64,000 nucleotides of DNA, from the NCBI RefSeq assembly GCF_016545825.1, contig NC_052618.1, positions 21,961,561-22,025,560 of the forward strand. The letters are read 5' to 3'. Below the pieces are notes generated by a model that was not told where the DNA came from, ran no database searches, and saw only the letters and a program-made list of their open reading frames with translations. A program made the translations under genes and the position numbers. Source of the stretch: Eucalyptus grandis. Taxonomy: Eukaryota > Streptophyta > Magnoliopsida > Myrtales > Myrtaceae. Below are positions 49,860 through 63,404 of this stretch, piece by piece. How positions within the stretch are numbered: the stretch's first letter is position 1; every line of letters begins with the position of its first letter.

Positions 49860-50954
49860 GATGGTGGTGTATGGTGGCGGATATAGCATGTGGTTGTGCC
49901 GGGGTTACTTTTAACTTGAAGCTTGAATGTGTAGGTTCCAACAGCAAAGAGGAGGCTAGAGTCTGCAAAACTGCATCTAATGCAGTAACAGCCACATCCC
50001 ACAGAAACGGTCATGGATCTCAGCATCTCGCGATGAGGGCATAAAATTCTGGGAAAATCACCTGTAGGTACAAACATCCTCGAACCAGACTTCGACTTTT
50101 TGGTGGCAAGATCGACTCCCAAGTAGAGAGGTGGGCGTTCATTCGTCAAAGCTGCCGCATGATGAAGCAAGGGGAGCCATGACCAGGCAGCCTTGACTTG
50201 GGGATTCTAAACCCTCAAAGCCATCGAAGACGAGGCGTGACAGTGCTTTTGGTTCCCGTGGTCTTCATCTCCGGCTCGATTTTGGATCCATCTACCCTCC
50301 TTGTACCCATGTTATTTGTGCTTTGCTAATATCTTTGAGACATGAAAGGGCGTTCCTATGGTCCACTCTTCATGTCAATGGGGAATCAACAACTAAGGCG
50401 CCACGACCCCGTGAAGGGACAATGCGAAGGACTCACTATTGAATATTGCCAAAGTTGGACGATGCTATTTGTTCAGAATTTGCAAAGTACTTAGTTGAGA
50501 TCTGACCAACATCGCACGACATAAATGGCGTCGGTGGCCCTCCCCAAGAGTCGCACAAACTCGGCACCGATGTGACTTTAGTTGGGGCTCGAGGTTGCGC
50601 AACCTCAAGGTAGTGTTACAAAAGATCACTAAAATCAGGTAAGTTGGGCACACTATCTAACTCTTGCTCATGCTGATGTCATGAAGTTAGAACAAAAGTA
50701 CCAGGTGTTCCGACAATTGATTGAGAACCCAATTTAATTACTACTTCGGCTAAAATTTCTTAGCAACTTGGATTTTTAATCCGGTTCTCAATTGACTGTT
50801 AGAAGGTTGGCTTTGCCTTGTCGCTGCTGCTAAAAAATATCTATCAACCTATAAAAAAAAATCATTCTTTAAAAAAGAAAATTAAAAAATGCGAGAATTT
50901 GGTTAGGAATTGCCATGTCTTGTCTGCTTAGTATAATTAGGCCTTTGTTTGTTC
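49860..50954. other. Non-coding region
   Basis: A minus-strand open frame at 49736-50170 overlaps the SINE and has no recognisable domain. Otherwise nothing identified. Confidence 0.4.
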
Positions 50955-50959
50955 GCACA

Positions 50960-53616
50960 TTAATAGTAACATAAATATGAAATAACACTAAGATTAAAAA
51001 TGATTTCATATTGAGTACCTGATTAGTAAATGGTGAAAATTTATTTATAATCATCGGCGGCATGACGTATGGTAATTGCATCTATATATAATAAATGACT
51101 CAATTAGCATAATGTTATTAGATTATTGTAATAATTGAAATTTCTTCGAATGATGAGTTTTCTATAGTTATATAAAGGCACATTCAATTATAACTAAATT
51201 AATACACCAAATTCTTAAGAACTCGATTAGAGAATGAAAAAAATCCACTCATAATCTCTGGTGGCATAATGTATATTGACTGTTGTATCTATGTAAAAAT
51301 TGACCAAATTAGTAACATGTAATTATAAATAAAAGACTAAGAACAATATACATACTTATGAAAATTTAGATTTATCGTTGGACCACCAATGTTGCTAGGA
51401 TAAAAAACATATAGAAACTGATTTGAATTATTCGGATAATTTGGAAAATGGTTCTCACCGGGTGTTGCTTGGACAACCAACTCTATATTGCAAAGTAATA
51501 AATATGTTAATCGACATCATATAACATAAAAAAAAATTTCATAATCATATTCATTAGAATAATCGACATCTAAGAAAGGAATACTTCTAACGCAAATAGA
51601 AAGCCAAGATAAATGGCATATTATTCTAATGAGTTAGAAGTATTCTTTTCTTAGATTTTTTTTTTTTTCTCACTTGAACTTTTAAGCCTTCCATAAGCCA
51701 TTCCCTTTCATTTTCTTGAAGAGGGTTCAATACAAAAACATCACTCAAAGATGCCTTATTATGATCATTACTAGTGTCATCAATCACAATCACACTTGAT
51801 CGGTATAATAATAGTTCAGTCTTTGCATTTTCCATGTTCTTTGACACTATTCTTATAGTGTTTAAATTTTCGGCTCTTAAACTTATCAATTTAAAAGATT
51901 ATTATATTAATGTGGAAAATCGATTAAATTTAGATGAACTCAATGATATTTAATGAGATCCATCACTTACAATCTCTTGTTTGGTTCATTTAGTCTATTT
52001 TTAAAAAATTAGCAAATGTAATGCTCATAATCGACATATTCTCAATTAGCACTTTCAAGGTATGCCGACACAACCATCATTTTGATTCAAATAATTTGCA
52101 TTTACAAGAGATTGAAAAGTCTGCATGGTAAAATCTAACAATATTTTTATGTCGATTTCTAATACACTTGAGAGTATATAAATAAATCAGTTCATCAAAT
52201 ATAATACTTGAAATAATCTAAAAGAGAATTTCCAAAAATTCTATATTAAACTTGTTAGAAATTTAGGCTTCTCACGAGAAGTGCAATAATCTTGACTTTC
52301 AATTTCTCTTATATGCTTCAGTTGTTTTCATAGTAGTAGACAAATTCTACAAGACCTATAATGCATTATTCGACATACATTGAAAAATATTGTTAGTGCT
52401 CTCACTCCTTTGCCTTGATGTTATACTACAAGTAAATGTATCACGATCAAAAGCTAAACTCAATTTATGTCTAATGTCATATAATCTCTAAAGCCAATTG
52501 TTATTCTCAATATATCACTCATCTTCAATTTTCTTCTAATTAGATTCATATTCTAATATGCATCTATATATAAGCTTTAAGAAATATTTATCCTTAAAAC
52601 TCGGTTTGTTATAAAGATGTGGGATGTTTTAATTGACATTTTTCTTGATGTGCCAAGTGCGTTAACGATATTGTGTATTTGGAAATATTGTTCTAATGGC
52701 GTTTGCCGTGCCTGCATCCTGATCAATAAACATTGGTTTCGGAGCATTATTTCTCATATACTTTTAAAACGGCTAAAATAACCAATTACATGATTTTGCA
52801 ATCTCCTTTTATAAAAAAAAAAAAAAAATGCACACCCGAACAGAGTATATATCAAATGGTGATTAATTCCAACAAAATGTGCACATATCATTTTATATCT
52901 GTTGGTGCGATATGTAGTGTCAAATACCAGCACATTATCGAAACAATCGTAATCAAATTAGAATAAGCTATGTCTCCAAAACAAATTTGTCAATCTATTA
53001 TATTGATATACCTGTACATCATAAAAATATTGGATTTTGCATTTGCATACAATGAAAATAATTTAGAAGATTTTGACGATCTCCCTCATTTACATCATTG
53101 GATCTGTTTGTCTGTAAATAATTTTGACAATTACGCAAATTAAAACCCAAGTTTTGGCTTCCTCTAGCTTCATTTGCTGAAAACTTATATGATGTAGTCT
53201 TTCGATATCGGCTTTAGTAATATCAACTAAAATACTTTTGCAAGTATGAGATATCAATCTTCAAAATCTAATAAAATGCTTTTGATCTTTTTTAATAATA
53301 GATGATTATACTTAGAAATATACTCTATGACTTAATTGTTATCATTGTCAACCTTAAATTTGATATGAGTAAAACAGTCACATCTAACTTTATACCTCTG
53401 ATTTTTTTTTCTTTACCATATGAGCTGTCATAATGCCCCTCACAATTATATACAAAAGTCCGTTGGATTAGTTTTCATTCACTATTTCTAAACATATTAT
53501 CCTTTCTCACTTCAAATCCTTTATCGATTGCCTATGCCACATATTTATGATATACTTCAAGTTCATTTAAAAACATCATTTTTACTGTAATACGTGATAT
53601 GAAAAGATTTTGAATT
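50960..53616 (-). repeat. Left arm of a large inverted repeat
   Basis: Reverse-complement partner of about 53683-56333. Examples: 'gtaatacgtgatatgaaaa' near the centre and 'aatagtaacataaa' at the outer edge. The arms differ by substitutions and by indels of tens of bases, so they are old separate copies rather than one molecule read twice. Confidence 0.92.
51626..53616 (-). pseudogene. FAR1/MULE transposase pseudogene (left arm)
   Basis: Head near the palindrome centre, tail at 51626. The tail keeps an 80-codon open stretch (ENLNTIRIVSKNMENAKTEL; VLNPLQ) like C-termini of FAR1-related proteins. Upstream parts mirror the right-arm copy, including the reverse complement of the DQDAGTANAIRTIFPNT block near 52660-52730. 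Many stops. Confidence 0.7.
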
Positions 53617-53682
53617 TGCAGTAGGAATGATGTTTTCTATATCACGTATGAATTTGCAGTAGGAATGAAATCATTTGAAAAT
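53617..53682. other. Spacer between palindrome arms
   Basis: About 66 bases of loop containing a short direct repeat ('gaatttgcagtaggaatga' appears twice, at about 53611 and 53649). Confidence 0.7.
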
Positions 53683-55690
53683 ATCATTCAAAATTTTTTT
53701 CATATCACGTATTACGGTAAGAATGGTGTTTTTAAATGAACTTGAAGCATATCATAAATATGTGGCATAGGCAATCGATAAAGGATTTGAAGTGAGAAAG
53801 GGTAATATGTTTAGAAATAGTGAATGAAAACTAATCCAACGGACTTTTGTATATAATTGTGATGGGCATTATGACAGCTCATATGGTAAAGAAAAAAAAT
53901 CAGAGGTATAAAGTTAGATGTGACTGTTTTACTCATATCAAATTTAAGGTTGACAATGATAACAATTAAGTCATAAAGTATATTTCTAAGTATAATTATC
54001 TATTATTAAAAAAGATCAAAAGCATTTTATTAGATTTTGAAGATTGATATCTCATACTTGCAAAAGTATTTTAGTTGATATTACTAAAGTCGATATCGAA
54101 AGACTACATCATATAAGTTTTCAGCAAATGAAGCTAGAGGAAGCCAAAACTTGGGTTTTAATTTGCGTGATTGTCAAAATTATTTACGAACAAACAGTAT
54201 CCAATGATGTAAATGAGGGAGATCGTCAAAATCTTCTAAATTATTTTCATTGTATGCAAATGCAAAATCCAATATTTTTATATGATGTACAGGTATATCA
54301 ATATAATAGATTGACAAATTTGTTTTGGAGACATAGCTTATTCTAATTTGATTACGATTGTTTCGATAATGTGCTGGTATTTGACACTACATATCGCACC
54401 AACGTATAAAAATGATATGTGCACATTTTGTTGGAATTAATCACCATTTGATATATACTCTGTGTGCATTTTTTTTTTTTTTTATAAAAGGAGATTGCAA
54501 AATCATGTAATTGGTTATTTTAGCCGTTTTTAAAAGTATATGAGAAATAATGCTCCGAAACCAATGTTTATTGATCAGGATGCAGGCACGGCAAACGCCA
54601 TTAGAACAATATTTCCAAATACACAATATCGTTAACGCACTTGGCACATCAAGAAAAATGTCAATTAAAACATCCCACATCTTATAACAAACCGAGTTTT
54701 AAAGATAAATATTTCTTAAAGCTTATATATAGATACATATTAGAATATGAATCTAATTAGAAGAAAATTGAAGATGAGTGATATATTGAGAATAACAATT
54801 GGCTTTAGAGATTATATGACATTAGACATAAATTGAGTTTAGCTTTTGATCGTGATACATTTACTTGTAGTATAACATCAAGGCAAAGGAGTGAGAATAC
54901 TAACAATATTTTTCAATGTATGTCGAAGAATGCATTATAGGTCGTGTAGAATTTGTCTACTATTATGAAAACAACTGAAGCATATAAGAGAAATTGAAAG
55001 TCAAGATTATTGCACTTCTCGTGAGAAGCCTAAATTGTAGGTTTCAAATAATGAGATCTTGGACTATGCCGCTTTAGTGCATACACGCACCATTTCTAAC
55101 AAGTTCAATATAGAATTTTTGAAAATTCTCTTTTAAATTATTTCAAGTATTATATTTGATGGACTGATTTATTTATATACTCTCAAGTGTATTAGAAATC
55201 GACATAAAAATATTGTTAGATTTTACCATGCAGACTTTTCAATCTCTTGTAAATGCAAATTATTTGAATCAAAATGATGGTTGTGTCGGCATACCTTGAA
55301 AGTGCTAATTGAGAATATGTCGATTATTAGCATTACATTTGCTAATTTTTTTAAAAATAGACTAAAGGAACCAAACAAGAAATTGTAAGTGATGAATCTC
55401 ATTAAATATCATTGAGTTCATCTAAATTTAATCGATTTTCCACATTAATATAATAATCTTTTAAATTGATAAGTTTAAGAGCCGAAAATTTAAACATTAT
55501 AAGAATAGTGTCAAAAAACATGGAAAATGCAAAGACTGAACTATTATTATACCGATCAAATGTGATTGTGATTGATGACACTGGTAATGATTATAATGAG
55601 GCACTCAACCCCCTTCGAAGAAAATGAAAGGGAATGGCTTATGAAAGACTTAAAAGTTCAAGTGAGAAGAAGAAAAAATCTAAGAAATGA
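53683..55690 (+). pseudogene. FAR1/MULE transposase pseudogene (right arm)
   Basis: Translated pieces in order match FAR1/FRS proteins, which derive from Mutator-like transposases. A FAR1 DNA-binding-like block (KGFEVRKGN; RTFVYNCDGHYDSSYGKEKK) is followed by the spacer with LLNYFHCMQMQNPIFLYDVQ and NRLTNLFWRHS at 54220-54340. The MULE core comes next: VLVFDTTYRTN, CAHFVGINHH, DQDAGTANAIRTIFPNT near 54575, WHIKKN. The C-terminal block (LRAENLNIIRIVSKNMENAK) is near 55480. Numerous stops and frameshifts interrupt it. Confidence 0.78.
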
Positions 55691-56333
55691 ATACTTCTAA
55701 CGCAAATAGAAAGCCAAGATAAATGACATTATTCTAATGAATATGATTATGAAATTTTTTGTTTATGTTACATGATGTCGATTAACATATTTATTATTTT
55801 GTAATATAAAGTTGGTTGTCCAAGCAACACCTGGTGAGAATCATTTTCCAAATTATTCGAGTAATTTAAATCAGTTTCTATATGTTTTTTTATCTTAGCA
55901 AACATTGGTGGTCCAACGGTAAATCTAAATTTTTATATATATGTATATTGCTCTTAGTCTTTTGTTTGCATTTACATGTTACTAATTTGGTCAATTTTTA
56001 CATAGATATAACAGCTATCATATATTATGCCACCGGAGATTATGAGTGAATTTTTTTCATTCTCTAATCAGATTCTTAAGAATTTGGTGTATTAATTTAG
56101 TTATAATTGATTGTACATTTATATAACTATAGAAAACTTATCATTTGAAGAAGTTTCAATCATTATGATAATCTAGTAACATTATGCTAACTGAGTCATT
56201 TATTATATATAGATGCAATCACCATGCATCATGCCGCTAGAGATTATAAATAGATTTTCACTATTTACTAATCAGGTACTTAATATGAAATCATTTTCAA
56301 TCTTAGTGTTATTTCGTCTTTATGTTACTATTA
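53683..56333 (+). repeat. Right arm of a large inverted repeat
   Basis: Reverse complement of the left arm. It has a private insertion of about 55 bases at about 55040-55095 and lacks about 25 bases near 55600 that the left arm keeps. Confidence 0.92.
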
Positions 56334-56417
56334 TAATATTGTCAATGGTTTCTTCGGAATGGAAGTTGGGAGTACCATAATATGTCTCATGGAATTATTT
56401 TGAGTTAGGTATAACTT

Positions 56418-56517
56418 NNNNNNNNNNNNNNNNNNNNNNNNNNNNNNNNNNNNNNNNNNNNNNNNNNNNNNNNNNNNNNNNNNNNNNNNNNNNNNNNNNN
56501 NNNNNNNNNNNNNNNNN
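56418..56517. other. Assembly gap (100 N)
   Basis: Exactly 100 N characters, the conventional placeholder for a gap of unknown size. Sequence right of it is the second copy of the 6.8-kb block; sequence left is the palindrome flank. Confidence 0.99.
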
Positions 56518-58294
56518 CTCATAAATGACAAGTTAGTATCCACGCTTTCACGTAATACATAGAATAATTGCTTCAAAGTCTCCTTAAGGTTGAATATTCC
56601 TGCATTTTGGGAATTTCCTAGAATAATCGAAAACAACTTGAGTTTGTGTAAGTCTTTGTTTTTCCTTATTCTAAGTAACTTATTTTCATGATCATAATGT
56701 TTTCCTCCTCTCTTCATAAAATTAAAGGCCCTATCAACTTGTAAATTATGCCTAAATGTCGTAAGTTTTTCTTAATCTATAGTTATGTTTAGATGCATGC
56801 AAAAGGATATTTATAGACTTATCTGCAGGATTCATATAAAATAAAAAAAAAAAAAAAAAATGGATCGTGTTCCCTTATTATAACCTAAAGGACCCTAAAC
56901 TTTTATGGATTTGACCGTAATACCCCAATGCCTTTGTCCTAACGAATGTAATAATTGGGCCAAAGCCTAGGAGCCAAATTCGGCCCCATCGATGAGCTCT
57001 CATCTTCGGCAGGAGCCGTGAAGAAGGGGAAAAAAGGACCGACGCTATCGAAGGGAAAAGAACGAAGAAGAGAGAGAAAGAGAGAGACGAACCTTTGCTC
57101 ATCTGACGGGAAGGAATTTTGCGAATCTATGTAGATTTCAGGTTTTTTGGATTCATTAAGTTATGAAATTATGGCAATGATAGTTTAGGGTATCGTAGAG
57201 TGATTAAAGTTACGATTGGTTGAATGAATTTTTTAAAGCTTGATGCTTTTCTCACTAATTATAAATTACTGTGTTTGGCAATGGTTTTGGCCCGTCTTCT
57301 CATCATTTGAGTCAGCAAAGTTTAGAATCTTTTAGTATCTCGAAAGGTTTCTTTTTTTTAATAGTAATCCTATTTAAATCAGAATTCAATAGAGAGATGT
57401 GTGAAAATAATTTTCAATGAGTGGCTGTTCGTCACGAAAATGGTTGTTCGTAGTGCGAATGGCCATTCGTTACAATTGATTGCTCTTGGGTCTTTAGTCG
57501 ACATAGTAAACGATTTGACTCTAAATGGTGTCTTAGTCTCGTCATGTTTTAGTTATGGCTTGATAAGATTATAAGTTTATCAATTTAGTAGCCACTTAAT
57601 TGATAAGATTATAAGTTCGTCAATTTAAGTAGCCCACTTAATTGATAAGATTATAAGTTCAATTCAAGTATACGTTGTTTTTGTTAGAAATTTGTTTGTA
57701 AAAACAAACTAAGTGCTTTTACTTGTCACATAGGAAAAATGGGAGAAAGTGGCCAATTAGTTTGGGATTTCCTTTGTGTAGCTAAAGGGCGGTGGGTGCT
57801 AGACCCAAGCCCATACCAGCGTCTTGAGTGTACGGTTTGACACACTTTGCGCGCCTTGGGATTTGAATTAGCACTAACCCATTTTTGAAACTTCTTTCAA
57901 AGGGACGTATTTGTTAATCCGAACAATTTTCAAAGGACATGTTTGTTCATTTTTTGGAAATTTTACGAAGAGTTGCATGTGTTTTAAGACTATTTATATA
58001 TATATACTTGTCATTTTTTAGAAAGAAATGGTTTGTTTAAAATTTTCGAAAATAAAATATAAAAATGAAAATTTGAAATTTTATTTATTTAAAAAAATAT
58101 TTTTTCGAATTTTTGCGTTTTCAAGACAACCTTTGGAAAAATTACTCTCAGTTGCAACTTTTCCTTAAGGGTTGTGATTGTTTTGATTTCGACTTCTTGG
58201 AAGGAGAGCATTTATTAATCTAAACAATTTTCGAAAGGACGTGTTTGTTCATTTTTTGGAAATTTTTTACGAAGGATTGCATGTATTTTTATTT

Positions 58295-58299
<5 letters not shown>

Positions 58300-58341
<42 letters not shown>
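58300..58341. repeat. (AT)n microsatellite, expanded in copy 2
   Basis: About 21 AT units; the matching place in copy 1 (about 8645-8670) has only a short interrupted run. Confidence 0.9.
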
Positions 58342-58344
<3 letters not shown>

Positions 58345-59969
58345 TTTTTTGGGAAACGGGTGATCATTTTGAATCTTCTTTCGGAAAAACTATAGCCAAT
58401 TTTCGATTGCTTCATGAAAAGGCTTGGAGTATACTAAGTGTATATAATGTCTCATTTGAGACTTTGTTGTATTTTTGGAGATGACCGTCGCAATTTTGTG
58501 GGGCAAATAAATCGCTTAAAAGAAAATGATGTCATGTCTCAAAGTTCGACTTGAGTACTACGAATATCCGTCTTTTGTTCTTCCAGATTGAAGCCATATT
58601 TTACCAATAGTTTTGTTAACATTTCTAGGTGAGTGGTTGTCGTAAACTTCAAAAACTTTTCAATGCGTCGGATATTTTTGCTATCTCTCGATAGTGGTGC
58701 TTCTCTCTTCTTAAAATTTATAAATCATATTTTCGAAAGTGATAATGATTTCATATATTATGTGGAAGGCATGATTTGGTTAAAAGACAAAAGGTGATGT
58801 TGCATGTTGCTACATAAAAAACTTAGCGAGGCAAATACCCTTTTTGGTTACTTGTGATGACCAAATATCTTTGAACTAGTTTTAGTTGATTATTTATGAA
58901 CGGTTGATAAATGCTTTGTGAAAAGAACTACAAAAGGTTATAAGGATTGGTTTATGAAATGAATATTGATTGTTGATTTATGGGTATTGGAAGATGAGTA
59001 TATAGTTCATGCTCATGTTGCTATTATTAAAAATCCATTGGGGGTTTGAGCATGCATACTATTTTTAAGATATCCTTTTGGGTCAAAGTTAGGTTGATAT
59101 AAGTAAAAAACTAGTGAAGGGGAAATCCTGGTCATCTTTTCACAAACATTAAAGCGTCACCATAGCTGCTATATTGAGCAAGAGACTAATCAATGCATTG
59201 AACCATTGACGTTTGTTTTAATATTATTGATTGAAGGACTATTTTTGATATGTCTATGATTATATTGAAGTGATATAACTCATTTTAATCGTGTACATAT
59301 ATTGTATACTGGATTTGAGAAAAATGAGTTTGGATATTGTTTTATAAATATGCGTAGTGAATACTTGATTTTCTTATAAGAAATTTGTACTACTCGTTTG
59401 GGTGTAGTTGTTCTTACCATTCACTTTACATATTTTTAGGTTCTTTAGTTAGTGACAAATAAAATAAGAATGCTATTGACGGAAATTTTTTGGTAGTTGG
59501 ATTTTGGGTATGGTCAATGTTGTTGTATATAAGTTTGTTGATAGTTGACGTGTTTAGCTGAGTCATTAAATGTATATATTCTTTTTGGATTAGAGAAACC
59601 TTAATTTTATAACCAACTTACTATTTTATTGGATATCTCGTTGTATATATATTTTTTGATAGCGGTTTTATGTTGGTAAGGCCCTTTAGGTAGGAGAATG
59701 ACTCTGTGATTCCCTTATATTTGCAGAGTCGGAGTGTGACAATTAATGTTGTTCGGGGACTAAAAGCACTTTTTGTCTAGCAAAAACCATCTATGCTCAG
59801 TCATATATTCTTAGAGTAGAGTTTTATGAACAAGCTTCATCATGACAAATCTCCATTCCATCCCACTTCCTTGACATTAATTAAACACACTTCTTTACAT
59901 CAATTAGAAAAAAAGCACTTAATGATCTCCTTCATCATATCCAATGTTGCTAGAAGAACATATTTATCA

Positions 59970-60857
59970 TCAATTGGAAGAATTACCAAAAAAATTCTAA
60001 ACATATTGTAATTGTACCAATTTAATTATAAACTTATTTTTTTGACCAATTGAGTTATAAACATTTTACAATTGTTTCCGATCAGTCCATCTGGCTAAAA
60101 TTGGCGGTCGATCGACGTGATAGCTAGTCGGCGTCGACGAGCTTTTTTCTTAATAATATTTTATTAATCTTTTTAATCTTTTTTTCCTTTTTCCTTTTTT
60201 TTTTCTCCTCCCTCCTCCCTCCTTTGGCTTCGACGACCCCGGCTAGGCCGCTCCAAGCGACGGGGTGGGGCGAGCTCCCCACCGAATCCAGCAAGGGCTC
60301 GCCTCACGCCGACCGCGAGGAGAGCCCTTGCCAGGCGATCGCGAGGCGAGCCCTCGCTAGATCCGACGAGGGCTAGCCTCGCCAAGCAACCGCGAGGGCG
60401 AGCCTCGCTGATCCGGCAAGGGCTTGCCCGGCTGTCGGCCTGGGCGCGAGCTTGCCTCGCAGGTTGTGGCGAGGCCAACCCTTGCTGAGTTCGGACGAGG
60501 GGGACTCGCCAAATCCAACGAGGGCTCACTCGCCGTCACTAGGCATAGGCTTGCCCCGTCGGATTGCCTCGGTCCGACAATTGGCCAGCCTAGCCGATTG
60601 CCGAAGCCAAAGGAGGGAGGAGGGAGGAGGAGGAAGAGAGAGAGGGAAAAAAGATTAAAAATTAATAAAATATTCAAAAATAAAATATTATTAAAAAAAC
60701 CCGTCGGCGCCACCGACCACGGCTATCCAATTTTAGCCAAATGGGTGATCGAGAACAATTGTAAAAAGTTTAGAACTTAATTGATCAAAAAAACTAAGTT
60801 TAAGACTGAATTGGCACAATTACGATAAGTTTAAGACTTTTTTGGTAATTTTCCCTC
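59970..60857. mobile_element. Copy-2 version of the Mutator-like MITE
   Basis: Orthologous insertion to the element at 10328-11254, with the same ends and the same flanking 'tcatcaatt' words. The GC-rich core (about 60230-60610) differs by many small indels from copy 1. Confidence 0.85.
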
Positions 60858-63404
60858 ATCAATTTGCCTTAGTATTAATCTAGATGAAATATCATATACT
60901 CACCAATCAAGAATATTACTTTTCTTCCGTTTTATCATTATGTGATACACAAGTTATTATGTATGAATGTGCTTTACATGTTTATCACATACACACGCCA
61001 ATGTATCAAACCATGTCGACACCTAATACGATTGACACATTGATAGTCATAATAAGTAGTGTCTTGTCATGTGATCCACTTTCTTGGGGATATCATTTTC
61101 GTATCGAAACAAATCATCATGTCTATTAAACACGTTTTCGAATTAGATATCTCATTTTGACACGATACAACACGAATTGTCTATTTTAATTCGTTATTGT
61201 AGACTTCGACACTTGCTATAAAATATTACATTTAAGCCATAGTTACCTCGGGCGACCGCGATAACTTGGCAACTTTTCTTGGGTAAGTCCTTTCGGAAGA
61301 TTTGGCTTTTTTAGGGATGGGTCTAATCCCTAGTCAAAGTAGACGACTCGAGCTATCCGCAGAAGTCTAGAAAGGACAAGGATCGTGGACAGCAAGTCAA
61401 CGATTTTGTGTCTCCTTTTTCTCGGACGAAAGAGACATTGGAGTGGAAATCAGGGTCCACCGCACATACTTCACGGCACTTCTTGAAGTCATTCATCACG
61501 TCATTTTCAGCAGCATAATTTATCTTAATTGGACCAACGGCAAAGAATTGTCATATAATTTACTTTTCATACTTTGCTTTTTAATTTTTAATTCGAGAAG
61601 CGCTCTATATGCTCATGAACTGATTAAGTTTGGACTTGTACAGATGACCTATTCCATAGTAGCTTGCACATAATTACTAGAATTTGGACATACAACTCCC
61701 AGTTTCTTAGCTAAATCCTGATGCAACAACTTCCAACCAATCATGTCTACCTAAGCGGATTGATTAACTTTTTGTTTACATTTTATTAACAAACTTCCCA
61801 CATACTTGTGAAGTACCCTTAAAAATTAATGCTCTAATTATCAAAGTATTGATTGTACATAAAACTAGTGCATCGCAAACATTTTAGTTAATTGATTAAT
61901 AAATGTCTCATAAACACTCGTCAATCATTAATAGAAAAGGCTTATTTTAATTTATATTACACATAAAATGGGTTTGATGGTGATATTGAAGTGGTCATTG
62001 TTATTGAAAATCATATAGAGAACCTGAATTAAACAAGATAAAATTAATTGGATCCTATGAATCGAGTCAGTTCAAGCCATTAGTCATGTGAACTCTACGA
62101 AAAACTAAATTAATGGTTGTGATTGAATTTGGTACATAAACCCTTACCTTATTCTTAGTATTCATTTTTTTTCCTCCTCCTATCCCTTTGAAGATAATGT
62201 CAAATGATGTTGTTAACAACTCGTGTCATTTCGAATTTGATGGACGAGTCCATTCGCGTCATGAATTGCACTCTTCTTATTTCCCACTTTCGAAGATCAG
62301 AATACATTGCTTTCTCCTAGCGCTTTCGAAATTCATTACTCTCTCTCTTTTTCTTTTCCGGGGGGGAAGAATGTCGACTAATCTACGCCGGAGGATTTCA
62401 TTTATGAAGAACGACATGGTCGGTCGGAGTCAATCCTGGCGGCCACATCAGGTCAGGTCGGCCTCAGTGGAGGGAGAAGTCAAAGAAGAGCGGTGCAAAC
62501 TCTCGACGTGGCACAATATAAGAATGTTAGGCTAGGCTAGGGTGACTTCAAAGTGTCCCTTCTCGTAATTCGTGTCCTTTTTCGTATGAATTTGCCATAT
62601 TAGGTGAGTCGGGTCACGTTAAATCGGATTTTTCTTTATAATAATTCGCAAATCATTCTAATATAGTATTCGCATTGTATGAACGAATCATGTCCAGCAT
62701 TATTAATACCGTCTAAATCCTTCCAAACGAGAACTCATTAGACACGCTTTTCAACTAATCCTCCTCGAAAACAGGTCAACTAGCGAGAGAAAGAATAATT
62801 AGTATCCGTCGCAATCCATGGCCACGCAATTGTTAGCTGCCCGTGCTCATAATTTATATCGAGCCGTATCAATATACATTGTTAGACGCGTCGGATGATA
62901 TTGAATCGAGTTCCTTCTTTAAAATTCGTAAATCATCTGATGTTTTGTTAGCATAATATGAATGGGTGGTATTCGACATTACTCAATGCCGCCTCAGTCC
63001 TTCGGCAAGAGGAATTATTAAGCAAAGCTTTTCAACCAAATCCTCTTCGAAAGCAGGTTGATTTGATTAGTAGCAAGGAGAAAAGGATAATCGATATCAG
63101 TCGCAATCAATCACGAGGCAATTATTAGCCGCTGACGATCGTGACAATCACCAACCGACCTCTCCCTCGTCTTTTTCGCTTGTCCGCTTTGACTCCATCG
63201 TGCCCAGCAGGCGACTTCGTGCATGGCTGCGTCCGATTCTTGGACTCTCGTTTCGCCATGTGAAGCTCCTCTATATTCAACTCTCTCTCTCTCTCGTGCG
63301 TTAAATGCCTTTTGACTACATTGCTCTACAAGCTCCTTCTGTCCTGACAAGCTCTACTTCTTCTTGTTCTTCTTGTTTTCCGGCGGCTCACTTGGCCGGA
63401 GAGG

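Noticed and set aside
49736..50170. 144-codon minus-strand frame
   Set aside because: It overlaps the SINE on the opposite strand and shows no domain; probably chance.
50960..56333. Palindrome as a hairpin-adapter read artefact
   Set aside because: The arms differ by a ~55-base insertion and a ~25-base deletion plus many substitutions, more than read noise from one molecule would give. Spanning reads would settle it.
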